A DNA stretch of 14,781 nucleotides from an uncultured Deinococcales bacterium (GCA_937934635.1 CALGZD010000162.1:1-14781); one strand, 5' to 3'; counted from the first letter of the stretch, positions 1-7,955 are shown. The notes: generated by a model from the letters alone, not told the origin. Program-made: numbers and translations.

Positions 1-1
1 A

Positions 2-295
2 ACTGCCCAATGGAAAGCCCGTAGTGGTGAAGCCTACACTGTTGATTTTGAAGTTCGTTCTAAAGATCGTGCAGGCTTGCTTAGTGAAGTTATGGCAATT
101 TTTGCAAAAATGGATCGGACTGTCATGCGTGTTCAATCTGAGGTCATTGAAGATGAAGCACAAATCAAATTACAGCTTGAGATTAAAAGTCCTAAAGAAG
201 TCGAGCAAATTGAAAAAGGGATTAAACAGATAAATGGCATTACAAACGTCTATCAAACAAAGATGGGTATCAAGAAAAAATCTTTATCGAACTAA
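2..295 (+). CDS. RelA/SpoT-family (p)ppGpp synthetase/hydrolase, C-terminal ACT domain (5' truncated by window)
   Basis: Only the last 97 codons are visible; the frame is open from base 2 with no start. The text (W-K-A-R then a strand reading VDFEVRSKDRAGLLSEVMAI, followed by an alternating hydrophobic strand and a final ITNVY) is the beta-alpha-beta-beta-alpha-beta layout of the ACT domain that ends long RelA/SpoT homologues. The 'DRxGLLxEV' turn is where such ACT domains usually bind or sense a ligand. In these enzymes the C-terminal regulatory half couples the ribosome or amino-acid state to ppGpp synthesis and hydrolysis near the N-terminus. The catalytic domains lie outside the window, so synthetase versus hydrolase activity cannot be judged. 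A different ACT-terminated protein is possible but less likely. It converges with the minus-strand cluster only 12 nt away. Confidence 0.8.
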   Translation, partial: TAQWKARSGEAYTVDFEVRSKDRAGLLSEVMAIFAKMDRTVMRVQSEVIEDEAQIKLQLEIKSPKEVEQIEKGIKQINGITNVYQTKMGIKKKSLSN

Positions 296-302
296 TTAGT
301 TC
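289..302. terminator. Palindrome between convergent genes, possible weak bidirectional terminator
   Basis: GAACTAATTAGTTC is a perfect 14-base palindrome overlapping the stop codon of the relA-like gene and ending 6 bases before the minus-strand stop codon at 308-310. Read on the minus strand it is followed within about 10 nt by a run of six T (from the A-run near 276-281), which would suit an intrinsic terminator for the minus-strand cluster. The stem is short and AT-rich, so this is tentative. Confidence 0.35.
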
Positions 303-307
303 TTATC

Positions 308-550
308 TTACTTTGACCGCTTTTCCCCACTATAGGTAAAGGCTTTTTTCACCATTTTGTAATTACTGCCCTTATCAATAGCAATCTCTTTACCACAACG
401 ACACAAAAGCTTTTCCCCTTCTGTATCTATCAATTCAATATCATATACTTTAGTAATTCTAGACTTGTGACAACGCAGCACTTCTCCATGACCAATTTTG
501 TCATACTTCCAAAGTTTGCGTTTACAACCTGCACATCGAATCGTCAACAT
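308..550 (-). CDS. Small Cys-rich putative zinc-ribbon protein
   Basis: An 80-residue basic protein. Cysteines sit at 6, 9, 27, 50 and 52 (a CAGC knuckle near the start, a lone RC, and a CRC), with His28 next to Cys27. The spacing suggests one zinc site built from the N-terminal CxxC and the later Cys pair, as in small Com-like or zinc-ribbon proteins. I do not recognise the family. It is the last gene of a minus-strand run, 56 nt downstream of the RNHCP gene, so it may be cotranscribed with another predicted metal-binding protein. No good Shine-Dalgarno is seen before the ATG, which lowers confidence in the start. Nucleic-acid binding would be a guess from composition only. Confidence 0.6.
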   Translation of the reverse strand: MLTIRCAGCKRKLWKYDKIGHGEVLRCHKSRITKVYDIELIDTEGEKLLCRCGKEIAIDKGSNYKMVKKAFTYSGEKRSK

Positions 551-606
551 ATTATCGAATATCGAACTCTCACTTTATGCTAGAGGCACTTCTCTATTAA
601 ACGCAT

Positions 607-957
607 CTATAGTTGATGGCTCAAATCCAGTATCAATTCATAATCATCTGGAAAGTCAGGATCATCTAACGCAGCCTTATTACGTCCAGTAGCACCACAG
701 CGTTCACATTCGTAGAGGATAATCCAACCTTTTTTTGGATTGTGTTCTACACCAACTGGCTCGAGCAAACCCATACATTCATTTGCCCTATCTCCAGGGT
801 TTATATCTACATGAAGCGAATACAGACAAAAAGGACAGTGGTTACGATAGCTGCCATTTTTGAGGGGGGTTACGTCTCTTCCACAATTTTCGCAAGCAAA
901 AGCCGTGTTGCGTCCCTGACCTGTGAACTGTTTTTGTATCGTTTTAGCATCTGTCAT
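607..957 (-). CDS. RNHCP domain-containing protein
   Basis: A 116-residue protein carrying the family signature almost intact: FACENCG at residues 20-26, then PLKNGSYRNHCPFCLYSLHVD (31-51), PGDRANEC (54-61), and KKGW with a second CERCG knuckle at 84-88. Cysteines 22/25/41/44 and 84/87 fit two zinc-binding pairs of knuckles. RNHCP proteins are small and conserved in several phyla, but their biochemical role is not established to my knowledge. The ATG is 20 nt downstream of the ABC ATPase stop codon, suggesting cotranscription. No strong Shine-Dalgarno is visible, which would fit translational coupling. Residues 65-66 (Leu-Glu) are encoded within one of the seven GCTCGAGC octamers (759-766). 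Family assignment is firm; function is not. Confidence 0.85.
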   Translation of the reverse strand: MTDAKTIQKQFTGQGRNTAFACENCGRDVTPLKNGSYRNHCPFCLYSLHVDINPGDRANECMGLLEPVGVEHNPKKGWIILYECERCGATGRNKAALDDPDFPDDYELILDLSHQL

Positions 958-977
958 AAGTGCTCAGAACCGTGAAC

Positions 978-2504
978 TTAAACAGCTTGCAGGCTCGAGC
1001 CTGCCATCAGCAAGCCAACTTTTTCTGCTGTCGCCTCTGCTTGGCTAAGTTCACCCATTGATTGCCCTTCAAAGAGAACAATTATCCTATCAGACAAACT
1101 CAAAATTTCATTCAAATCAGCAGATACTAAGAGTACTGCTAAGCCTTTATCTCTAGCAGCAATAATTTGCTTATGGATAAATTCAATCGCACCAATATCT
1201 ACCCCACGGGTAGGTTGCGCAGCTATTAAAATTTCAGGATTGCGTTCAATCTCTCTAGCTACGATTAGCTTCTGAGCATTACCACCTGAATAATTAGAGG
1301 AAGGCAAATCAATCGAACGAGGTCGCACATCATAGTCTTCTACAAGTCTGCTTGCGTGTTCTTCCAAAAGTTTTTCGTTCAAAAACCCAAGTGCATTGCT
1401 AAAAGGCTCTTTGTGATAATCCCCAAGAATGCTGTTCATAGCCGCACTGTATTCACCAACGATGCCACGTTCATTGCGGTCTTCAGGAATATGACTTACC
1501 CCAGCTTCACGGACTTCCCTGCTACTAGATGTCGTCATATCTTTACCAGCAATCCAAATACTGCCTTGCTGAATGTCATGTAACCCTACAATGCTTTGAA
1601 CAAGCTCAGACTGCCCATTGCCTTCAATGCCAGCAATACCTAGAATCTCGCCTGCATGGAGTTTCATAGATATGTCTTTGAGCACTGGCTTTTGTTTAAT
1701 TGGGTCGTCGATGCGAATGTTGCGGAGCTCGAGCTTAACCCCTTGCGGTTCCGCAGGTGTTTTATCAACTCGTAAAATCACTTCACGCCCAACCATCATA
1801 TTCGCTAGCTGTCGCTGATTGGTATTCGCTTGTTCAACCATACCAATCATTTTGCCATCTCGCATCACACTCATTCGGTCACAAATCTCCATGACCTCAT
1901 CAAGCTTATGGCTAATAAACACAACAGCATTGCCCTGTGCAGCATAGTCTCTTACAAAACTAAAAAGGTTCACCGTCTCTTGAGGTGTCAAGACTGCTGT
2001 AGGCTCATCCATAATCAATATACGAGCATTACGGTAGAGCGTTTTTAAGATTTCAACTTGCTGCTGCAAACCCACAGGCAAATTTTCAATTTTGTCGTCA
2101 GGGTCTATATCAAACCCAAATTGATCAATCAATTCCTGTGTACGCTTTCGGGCTTGCCTATAGTTAATCGCTGCGCCTACCAGCGGTTCTGCACCAAGCA
2201 CAATATTCTCTGTCACAGTCAGTGGTTCAACCAACATAAAGTGCTGATATACCATGCCAATGCCTAAATCAATAGCATCTCTAGAATTCCGAATATCAAC
2301 AGCTTGTTCATCAATTTCAATGCTGCCTTCATCAGCCGATTGATGCCCATAAAGAATTTTCATAAGGGTTGATTTACCCGCTCCATTTTCACCAATGAGC
2401 GCATGAACCTCACCCCAACGGACTTCAAAATCAACCCTATCGTTTGCCACAACTAGTGGAAAACGTTTGGTAATGTTTTGCATATTCACAGCAAGCTTAG
2501 TCAT
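978..2504 (-). CDS. ABC transporter ATP-binding protein, BmpA-type nucleoside/simple sugar importer (tandem NBD)
   Basis: 508 residues with two fused nucleotide-binding domains, the usual size and plan for RbsA/YufO-type importers. The first NBD is complete: Walker A GENGAGKST (38-46), Q-loop Gln87, a degenerate signature VGLQQQ (144-149), Walker B ILIMDEPT (162-169) and switch His199. The second has a degenerate P-loop (IEGNGQSEL, 293-301), a normal NYSGGNAQK signature (404-412), and Gln430 where the catalytic Glu would be, so it is probably catalytically weak, as is typical of the family. VYQHFMLVEPLTVTEN and PTRGVDIGA are wording typical of the general nucleoside (BMP-dependent) branch. 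An AAAGG Shine-Dalgarno (2510-2514) supports this ATG. The permeases and lipoprotein normally encoded beside it are absent from both sides here, so it is an orphan locus or its partners lie elsewhere. Substrate is inferred only. Confidence 0.9.
   Translation of the reverse strand: MTKLAVNMQNITKRFPLVVANDRVDFEVRWGEVHALIGENGAGKSTLMKILYGHQSADEGSIEIDEQAVDIRNSRDAIDLGIGMVYQHFMLVEPLTVTENIVLGAEPLVGAAINYRQARKRTQELIDQFGFDIDPDDKIENLPVGLQQQVEILKTLYRNARILIMDEPTAVLTPQETVNLFSFVRDYAAQGNAVVFISHKLDEVMEICDRMSVMRDGKMIGMVEQANTNQRQLANMMVGREVILRVDKTPAEPQGVKLELRNIRIDDPIKQKPVLKDISMKLHAGEILGIAGIEGNGQSELVQSIVGLHDIQQGSIWIAGKDMTTSSSREVREAGVSHIPEDRNERGIVGEYSAAMNSILGDYHKEPFSNALGFLNEKLLEEHASRLVEDYDVRPRSIDLPSSNYSGGNAQKLIVAREIERNPEILIAAQPTRGVDIGAIEFIHKQIIAARDKGLAVLLVSADLNEILSLSDRIIVLFEGQSMGELSQAEATAEKVGLLMAGSSLQAV
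993..1000. repeat. GCTCGAGC octamer (one of seven copies), here inside a 16-base palindrome
   Basis: GCTCGAGC occurs at 759-766, 993-1000, 1727-1734, 4517-4524, 11510-11517, 12180-12187 and 13852-13859. All CTCGAG hexamers in the window are in this context. At this copy the symmetry extends to 989-1004. All copies lie in coding sequence, encoding Leu-Glu (five) or Ser-Ser (two). Confidence 0.85.
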
Positions 2505-2674
2505 AGTTGCCTTTAGTTTAGCACTTTATCTAAGCATTTGTGTCTCAAAAAAAATCAAAACATCTACGCCAAAGCATCTCTTCTCCAATACCTCTATTCC
2601 AGCAATTCATACAGCGTTTCCACGTAATATTGACCAGGGCGATTACAAAGTCCTACGACTATACTTTATCCACT

Positions 2675-2701
2675 AGACGGCATTTGGTTATACCGCCGTC
2701 T
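2675..2701. other. Stem-loop of unknown role
   Basis: AGACGGC (2675-2681) pairs with GCCGTCT (2695-2701) across 13 bases that can add a GGT/ACC pairing. With one bulge the stem extends through CT/TAG on the outside. There is no T-run immediately after it on either strand, so it is not an obvious intrinsic terminator. It lies about 170 bases upstream of the ABC ATPase start and could sit in that gene's leader. Confidence 0.4.
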
Positions 2702-2993
2702 TAGACAGACTTTCTCAAATATAATGCTAAATCAGGTTACGGTATGTGTAATTCAAACAAATGCCATAATATTGCAGTCTTAGATTCGTATTGACAATCA
2801 AAATAGTCTAAAAATGCTGTCAGGGACGTAAATATCATGGTCCTGCTTCAAATCAAGGTATAGATATGGAATTATAGTGACATCGACTTTGTAATAGCCC
2901 TGACCCATATGAATTTATTTTTTCCTGTCTTATTGAAAATCAGGTACACTATCCATTTTACAAGCAAATTCTATAGTATCGTGGCAAGACTGA

Positions 2994-3175
2994 ATTGATG
3001 AAGGGTGCGTCCCGTTAAAGGTTGAACGTATATCTAAAGAAATAATCTGATATTCAACTCTAGTAGGGACGCATCTTGGAAGTTTTTCAAAAAGGGAAGT
3101 TTTTCAAAAAGCGAAAAAACTTCTATTTGCGTTAAATCTCTTTCCAACCTCGAATGGGACGCACCCATTGATGAA
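2994..3175. mobile_element. MITE-like element (164 bp) with flanking 9-bp target duplication
   Basis: The element at 3003-3166 begins GGGTGCGTCCC and ends with its exact complement GGGACGCACCC (3156-3166). Pairing continues inward: counting from the tips, 20 of the first 24 bases match. The element is flanked exactly by ATTGATGAA at 2994-3002 and ATTGATGAA at 3167-3175, a textbook target-site duplication. A third, inverted, imperfect end copy (GGGACGCATC, 3066-3075) and a 17-bp direct repeat (3078-3094 and 3095-3111) lie inside. There is no room for a transposase, so it would need one in trans. A 9-bp duplication occurs in several IS families; I cannot name which one. Confidence 0.8.
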
Positions 3176-3391
3176 TACTTGCACCTTTGTTCATCAAATC
3201 CACCTCAACCTTCCTTTAGATACAGGAAGGAGTTATTGAAAACACACATCATTTGACAGTTGACGCAATACTCGTACACATCATCAGCTATTTTTTGATA
3301 TTTTCACCGATTTTTAAGACATTAATCAGTCCTTACATAAGAGTGTGTACTGAAGTGATAACAATTCAAAGTGTTGATACTAAAATCAAGA

Positions 3392-3420
3392 TTGACAACA
3401 TATTATAAGCTACATATACT
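3392..3420 (+). promoter_or_regulatory. Probable sigma70-type promoter of leuCDB
   Basis: TTGACA (3392-3397) is a perfect -35 box, followed by a 17-base spacer and TATACT (3415-3420), one mismatch from the -10 consensus. Initiation near 3427 would give a leader of about 125 nt before leuC. No leucine-rich leader peptide, T-box or attenuator-terminator pair was seen in that leader, so control is more likely by a repressor or activator. Confidence 0.7.
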
Positions 3421-3426
3421 CAATGC

Positions 3427-3479
3427 GTTGATTGAAGTAATCTGCTTGGTGAAGTAATCTGGTTGATTGAAGTAATTTA
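3427..3479 (+). repeat. Three tandem 17-18 bp repeats in the leu leader
   Basis: Three consecutive units share the core GAAGTAAT: GTTGATTGAAGTAATCTG (3427-3444), a shorter variant (3445-3461) and a third copy (3462-3479). They begin where the predicted transcript would start. They could be operator-like sites or simply a slippage product. Confidence 0.6.
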
Positions 3480-3551
3480 GTAGTGAGAGACGGTATAGAG
3501 ACTGTGTTGAATGAATATGCTGAATTCTTCAAGAGTGAGAAGGGAAATAGT

Positions 3552-4964
3552 ATGTCGGCAAGAAATTTATATCAAAAAGTCTGGGATGCACATTCGGTTA
3601 AAAAGTTGGCTAATGGTCAAACACAACTGCTAATTGGAACGCACCTTATTCATGAAGTAACAAGCCCTCAAGCCTTTGGGATGTTGCGAGATAAAGGCAT
3701 TCCTGTTCGTTACCCTAGTCGGACTTTTGCTACGGTTGACCATATTGTGCCAACACACACACGTGTTGAGCCTTATGAAGATGACTTAGCGCATGAAATG
3801 ATTCAGGAATTACGTAAAAACTGTAAGGAATACGATATTACATTTTTTGATACCACAACTGGTTTGCAAGGTATTGTTCACATGGTTGGTCCTGAGCAAG
3901 GTATTACTCAGCCAGGTACAACGATTGCTTGTGGCGATAGCCATACAGCAACCCATGGTGCCTTTGGTGCAATTGCTTTTGGTATTGGCACATCACAAGT
4001 TCGTGATGTCTTAGCAACTCAAACGATGGCACTTAGTGAATTAAAAGTACGACGTATCAATGTTGATGGTGAGCTCCAGCCTGGTGTTTATGCTAAAGAT
4101 GTAATTCTACACATCATTAAAGTTTTAGGTGTAAATGGTGGTCTTGGTTATGCCTATGAATATGGTGGTAGCGTTTTTGATAACTTCAATATGGAAGAGC
4201 GCATGACTGTTTGTAATATGTCTATTGAAGGTGGTGCGCGTTGTGGATATGTTAATCCTGATCAAACTACCTTTGATTATTTAAAAGGTAGACCTTATGC
4301 TCCAAAAGATGCTGATTGGGATGCTGCTGTAGCACGTTGGCAGTCTTCTGCAAGTGATGATGGTTGTAACTATGATGATGTTGTCAATATTAAGGCTGAA
4401 GATATTGAGCCATCGATTACTTGGGGGATTAATCCAGGTCAAGGTTGCTTTATCAACGAAGATATTCCAACTGTCGAAGAGTCTCCTGAAGCAGAAAAAG
4501 AGAATGTAGCGCTGGCGCTCGAGCACATGAAACTAGAAGGTGGAAAGTCTATTAAGGGCACACCTATCAATGTAGCGTTTTTAGGCAGTTGCACAAATGG
4601 ACGTATCAGCGATTTTAGAGAAGTTGCCAAATATATTAAGGGTCATAAGGTCAAGGATGGCATTAAGGCTATTGCCGTACCTGGTTCTTCGTTAGTAAAA
4701 GAAGCTTGTCAAAAAGAAGGTATTGATAAAGTTCTGATTGAAGCTGGTTTTGAGTGGCGTGAGGCAGGTTGTTCGATGTGCCTAGCTATGAATCCAGATA
4801 AGCTTGTTGGTGATGAACTTTGTGCGAGCACAAGCAACCGTAATTTTATTGGTCGTCAAGGTAGTGCGACAGGTCGAACAGTATTGATGAGTCCTGTTAT
4901 GGTTGCAGCTGCTGCGGTCACAGGCGAAATTAGTGATGCACGTAGCGTATTCACGGTTAGTTGA
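3552..4964 (+). CDS. leuC: 3-isopropylmalate dehydratase large subunit
   Basis: Isomerises 2-isopropylmalate to 3-isopropylmalate through an isopropylmaleate intermediate, together with LeuD, in cytoplasmic leucine synthesis. The start chosen gives 470 residues beginning [14 protein letters not shown], matching the normal LeuC start. It is preceded by GAGAAGGG (3537-3544) at good spacing. A GTG at 3483 would add 23 unrelated residues. The [4Fe-4S] ligands are visible as Cys347 (GSCTNGR), Cys407 and Cys410 ([12 protein letters not shown]), the same positions as in E. coli Leu[16 protein letters not shown] and [10 protein letters not shown] near the end are diagnostic of the aconitase fold and IPMI branch. 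First gene of leuCDB, with 12 nt to leuD. Residues Leu-Glu at 4517-4524 use a GCTCGAGC octamer. Confidence 0.97.
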   Translation: MSARNLYQKVWDAHSVKKLANGQTQLLIGTHLIHEVTSPQAFGMLRDKGIPVRYPSRTFATVDHIVPTHTRVEPYEDDLAHEMIQELRKNCKEYDITFFDTTTGLQGIVHMVGPEQGITQPGTTIACGDSHTATHGAFGAIAFGIGTSQVRDVLATQTMALSELKVRRINVDGELQPGVYAKDVILHIIKVLGVNGGLGYAYEYGGSVFDNFNMEERMTVCNMSIEGGARCGYVNPDQTTFDYLKGRPYAPKDADWDAAVARWQSSASDDGCNYDDVVNIKAEDIEPSITWGINPGQGCFINEDIPTVEESPEAEKENVALALEHMKLEGGKSIKGTPINVAFLGSCTNGRISDFREVAKYIKGHKVKDGIKAIAVPGSSLVKEACQKEGIDKVLIEAGFEWREAGCSMCLAMNPDKLVGDELCASTSNRNFIGRQGSATGRTVLMSPVMVAAAAVTGEISDARSVFTVS

Positions 4965-4976
4965 GGTTATTGAGAT

Positions 4977-5573
4977 ATGTCCTTAGAAAAAATTGAACAA
5001 GTTAGTGGTAAAGCAGTCTATATTTCAGGTGATGATATTGATACAGATCGTATTATTCCTGCGCGCTATCTAAAGTGTGTGACCTTCGATGATTTAGCAG
5101 AAGGTCTTTTTGCAGATGTTCGTACAGATAGCAATGGCAATACGACAGACCATCCCCTCAACGACCCTGAACGTGCTGATGCAAGTATTATGATTTCTGA
5201 TGCAAATTTTGGTTGTGGCTCTTCAAGAGAACATGCACCACAATCAATATATAGATCAGGCTATAGAGCTGTTATTGCAGAGAGCTTCGCAGAAATTTTT
5301 TATGGCAACTCCATTACTCTAGGAATGCCATGTATAGAAGCCAGCAAAGAGCAAATTGCGGAAATCGCAGCTGCGGTTACTTCAGATGCCGCAACCATCG
5401 TAGATATTAATGTTGTAGAGAGAACCGTTTCAGTAAATGGTAAAACCTATGATGTCACTATCAAAGATAGTGCACAAGATGCACTAGTTAATGGTCGTTG
5501 GGATCCACTCACAGAACTACTCGAAGCAAACGACACAGTAGATTCAGTTGCTTCAAAGTTAGCCTATATCTAA
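4977..5573 (+). CDS. leuD: 3-isopropylmalate dehydratase small subunit
   Basis: Swivelling small subunit that pairs with LeuC to form isopropylmalate isomerase. 198 residues, close to the usual length of about 200 in the bacterial LeuD1 type. Diagnostic stretches are DDIDTDRIIPARYLK near the start, DANFGCGSSREHAP in the middle (the substrate-gripping loop), and AVIAESFAEIFYGNSITLG. The ATG lies 12 nt after the leuC stop and 19 nt of spacer precede leuB, so all three are almost certainly one transcript. No truncation or odd residue seen. Confidence 0.96.
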   Translation: MSLEKIEQVSGKAVYISGDDIDTDRIIPARYLKCVTFDDLAEGLFADVRTDSNGNTTDHPLNDPERADASIMISDANFGCGSSREHAPQSIYRSGYRAVIAESFAEIFYGNSITLGMPCIEASKEQIAEIAAAVTSDAATIVDINVVERTVSVNGKTYDVTIKDSAQDALVNGRWDPLTELLEANDTVDSVASKLAYI

Positions 5574-5592
5574 GCACTAATTAGGAGAAAAA

Positions 5593-6675
5593 ATGAAGCA
5601 ATATAATATAGCTGTTTTACCTGGTGATTTTATAGGACCAGAAGTTATTGATGCAACCATTCAAGTCCTAGACCTTGTGGCAAAAGGCTTTAACTTTGAA
5701 CTAAACTATGAGCGTTTACCTTTTGGAGGTAATGCTTTAGATAGTCACGGACATCCATTACCAGAGCCAACGAAAGAAGCTTGTGCTAAAGCTGATGCTG
5801 TGCTTATGGGTAGCGCTGGTGGTCCTGTTGGTGATCATCCTTGGAATAAGGTCGCTAGAGAATTCCGTGTCGAAAGTGGCATTTTAGGTATTCGTAAACA
5901 CCTTGGTGTTTTTGCTAATCTGCGTCCCGTTAAAGTTTTTGAAGGTCTAGAACATTTAAGCCCTCTTAAAGATGAAGTGGCACAAGGCACGGATATGATG
6001 ATTATCCGTGAACTTACAGGCGGAATATACTTTGGTAAGCCAAGTTTAGTAGAAGAAAACAAAGGTCTTTCAACAATGGTTTACGAAAGACATGAGATAG
6101 AGCGCATTGCTAGGGTTGCTTTTGAAAGTGCAAAATTACGTGGTGGTAAGGTTACCAGCGTTGATAAAGCAAATGTTCTAGATGTATCTCAGTTCTGGCA
6201 AGATGTAGTTATTGGTGTCCACGAAAGTGAATTTAAGGATATTGAACTAGACCATTTATATGTTGATAATGCTGCGATGCAAATTGCGAGTAATCCAAAG
6301 CAGTTTGATACGGTTGTTACTAGTAATATCTTTGGCGATATACTCTCAGATCTAGCAGCAGTTATTCCAGGTTCCTTAGGCGTTTTACCCTCTGCTAGTA
6401 TTGGTGGGAATGTTGGCTTGTACGAGGCAATTCATGGTTCTGCACCTGATATTGCAGGGCAGAACAAGGCTAATCCAACAGGAACATTGCTCTCAGGAGC
6501 AATGATGTTTCGTCACAGCCTTGATCAAGCTGAAGCAGCAAAAGTGATTGATGATGCGGTGCAATTAGCACTTAAAGAAAATCCAACAGGAGATTTAGGT
6601 GGTAGTGCTGGAACAGATGAGTTTACAAAAACTGTTATTACAGCATTGAAATTACCTGCACAAGTAGCTAGTTAA
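5593..6675 (+). CDS. leuB: 3-isopropylmalate dehydrogenase
   Basis: NAD-dependent oxidative decarboxylation of 3-isopropylmalate to 2-oxoisocaproate, the step before the final transamination to leucine. 360 residues, normal for the family. Clear family motifs are MGSAGGPVGDHPW, the substrate loop ESGILGIRKHLGVFANLRPVK, RELTGGIYFG, VDKANVLDVSQFW, the metal and substrate aspartate region YVDNAAMQI and SNIFGDILSDLAAVIPGSLG, and the NAD-site stretch HGSAPDIAGQNKANPTG. AGGAG at 5583-5587 stands 5 nt before the ATG. It is last in the operon, followed by an intrinsic terminator. leuA is not in the window. Confidence 0.96.
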   Translation: MKQYNIAVLPGDFIGPEVIDATIQVLDLVAKGFNFELNYERLPFGGNALDSHGHPLPEPTKEACAKADAVLMGSAGGPVGDHPWNKVAREFRVESGILGIRKHLGVFANLRPVKVFEGLEHLSPLKDEVAQGTDMMIIRELTGGIYFGKPSLVEENKGLSTMVYERHEIERIARVAFESAKLRGGKVTSVDKANVLDVSQFWQDVVIGVHESEFKDIELDHLYVDNAAMQIASNPKQFDTVVTSNIFGDILSDLAAVIPGSLGVLPSASIGGNVGLYEAIHGSAPDIAGQNKANPTGTLLSGAMMFRHSLDQAEAAKVIDDAVQLALKENPTGDLGGSAGTDEFTKTVITALKLPAQVAS

Positions 6676-6700
6676 GTATAGCCTTCAAAGAGAAAGTTTA

Positions 6701-6733
6701 TGGAGTATCTTTTTGATACTCCATCTTTTTTTG
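6701..6733 (+). terminator. Intrinsic terminator of leuCDB
   Basis: A perfect 9-bp stem, TGGAGTATC (6701-6709) and GATACTCCA (6715-6723), with a five-T loop, is followed by TCTTTTTTT. It lies 25 bases after the leuB stop codon. Confidence 0.9.
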
Positions 6734-6779
6734 AATGGTATGCTGAGATATCTAGTAGTTTGGTTTAGGAGAGATAGCT

Positions 6780-7181
6780 ATGTTTTTATTACAGATTCCC
6801 ACGTTACTGTTTGCATTTATTGCGTATAACATTTTAGCATTGCTTCAAAGCGATGCTATTAGTCAAGTATTGTTTAGTATCCCACTGATTTCAGGTGCTA
6901 CATTTAATGTGTCGGTTAGTGATTTACTATTAGCTTTTGGCATATTGTTTCTAACTATTGAAGTTATTAAAGCTACAAGAACAAATACAACCTCTGTTGT
7001 TGATCATATGCTTTCAATGATTGTTTTTGTTGCTTTTCTAGTCGAGTTTTTAACGCTTCCATTTGCAGGAACATCAACTTTTTTCTTGTTAATGTTGATG
7101 GCACTAGCAGATGTAATTGCTGGTTTTAGTGTGAGTATTGCTGCAGCACGTCGTGATTTCGGTGGGAGTTTGGTAAATTAG
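6780..7181 (+). CDS. Conserved small four-helix integral membrane protein, function unknown
   Basis: 133 residues with four likely membrane helices at about 3-23, 45-64, 76-93 and 98-120. The loop between helices 2 and 3 carries the polar text EVIKATRTNTTSVVDHM, and the short C-terminal tail AAARRDFGG is basic, suggesting both lie in the cytoplasm. The pattern (VSDLLL..., ATRTNT..VDHMLSM.VF, TSTFFLLMLMALADV) resembles an uncharacterised membrane protein I associate with alphaproteobacteria and other diderms; no function is known to me. The start is supported by AGGAG (6767-6771), 8 nt upstream. It follows the leu terminator, so it needs its own promoter, which I could not identify. No enzyme motif is visible. 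Confidence 0.75.
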   Translation: MFLLQIPTLLFAFIAYNILALLQSDAISQVLFSIPLISGATFNVSVSDLLLAFGILFLTIEVIKATRTNTTSVVDHMLSMIVFVAFLVEFLTLPFAGTSTFFLLMLMALADVIAGFSVSIAAARRDFGGSLVN

Positions 7182-7754
7182 GTAAGTGTATATAGTGTAA
7201 TGGTTTTAAGGAGTAATGGTTGACTCGACTCCAAAGTCATAAGAATAAAGTCCAAATTTGATAGCAATACTATTGCCTTTGTTGTGATTTGATTTAGAAC
7301 AGTCAATTCATAATAAGGGCATTTTTATATAAGTTAACCTGCATATGGTGTTATACCGAAGTGAATCATAAATGTCATAATCACAAACATATCGAAGCGT
7401 TGTAACTTGTGTGCCCTTCGGTTCTGATGACAACTTTTTCTGCTAATGGATTATGACTTTCTTCTTTCAGTTTAGTATTATACCAATTCCACTTAAATCA
7501 TTCAAAAAGTCGAGTATCTTTCTGTCGTGAAATTCCAAGCGTGAAGCGGAATATGGTTGAGAACCTAACAATTTAAGCTAGTATTTTATTAAGGATATTT
7601 TCGGACTCGGTGTTATCTGTTCTGTTGTCTTGCTATGCACAAATTCAAATATATCTTCTAGTTTTATCAGGTATAGGTACGACTCACGCCTCTATAAAGC
7701 ACTAGCTTATAGAACAAAATTAGAGTGCTTGTTTGTCGCTAAGATGTACCGGTT

Positions 7755-7791
7755 TTACCTCTAGTGCTTACCTCTAGTGCCTTACCTCTAG
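7755..7791. repeat. Tandem array of about 13 bp, 2.8 copies
   Basis: TTACCTCTAGTGC (7755-7767), the same with one extra C (7768-7781), then TTACCTCTAG (7782-7791). Intergenic; no function apparent. Confidence 0.75.
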
Positions 7792-7921
7792 ATATGGAAA
7801 TTTTATATTTTTATCTGAGTTTAGACTTTTTTTACTTATCAACATAACGTCAACAATTTCGATTTGAACTTTAACTCAGAAATAAATTCCATAATAAATA
7901 ATTCCAACTTATAGAGTATGC

Positions 7922-7955
7922 AAAAAAAGAGCGTGTGCAGAATATGCACACGCTC
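7922..7955 (-). terminator. Intrinsic terminator of the SLH/collagen/barrel gene
   Basis: On the minus strand an 11-bp perfect stem (7945-7955 with 7929-7939, arms GAGCGTGTGCA/TGCACACGCTC, five-base loop) is followed by seven T (7922-7928 complement). It lies 37 bases past the stop codon. Confidence 0.92.

Larger units (their letters stand above)
2505..3551. other. Gene-free region between the divergent ABC ATPase and leuC
   Basis: About 1 kb with no convincing ORF. It holds a hairpin at 2675-2701, a MITE-like element at 3003-3166 inside a 9-bp direct repeat, a consensus-like promoter at 3392-3420, and a three-copy tandem repeat at 3427-3479. The short ORFs seen here lack ribosome-binding sites and family resemblance. 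No tRNA-like or riboswitch-like structure was recognised. Confidence 0.7.

Noticed and set aside
2819..2904. Second possible small inverted-repeat element (GTCAGGG ... CCCTGAC)
   Set aside because: Only 7 bp of symmetry, pairing does not extend inward, and no flanking duplication.
3483..3551. GTG start extending LeuC by 23 residues
   Set aside because: The extension does not resemble LeuC. The ATG at 3552 has a good Shine-Dalgarno, starts with the family's usual N-terminus, and puts the cluster cysteines at the E. coli positions.
3427..3551. Leucine attenuator peptide or T-box in the leu leader
   Set aside because: No short ORF with Leu codons, no terminator hairpin and no T-box-like conserved sequence is visible.
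5921..5935. 15-base match (TGCGTCCCGTTAAAG) between leuB and the left end of the MITE at 3006-3020
   Set aside because: In leuB it encodes the conserved LRPVK motif and has no inverted partner or target duplication, so it is best taken as coincidence, though a capture of gene sequence by the element cannot be excluded.
7201..7242. Tiny ORF (MVDSTPKS) after an AAGGAG at about 7209
   Set aside because: Spacing to the ATG is only two bases and eight codons give no evidence of coding.
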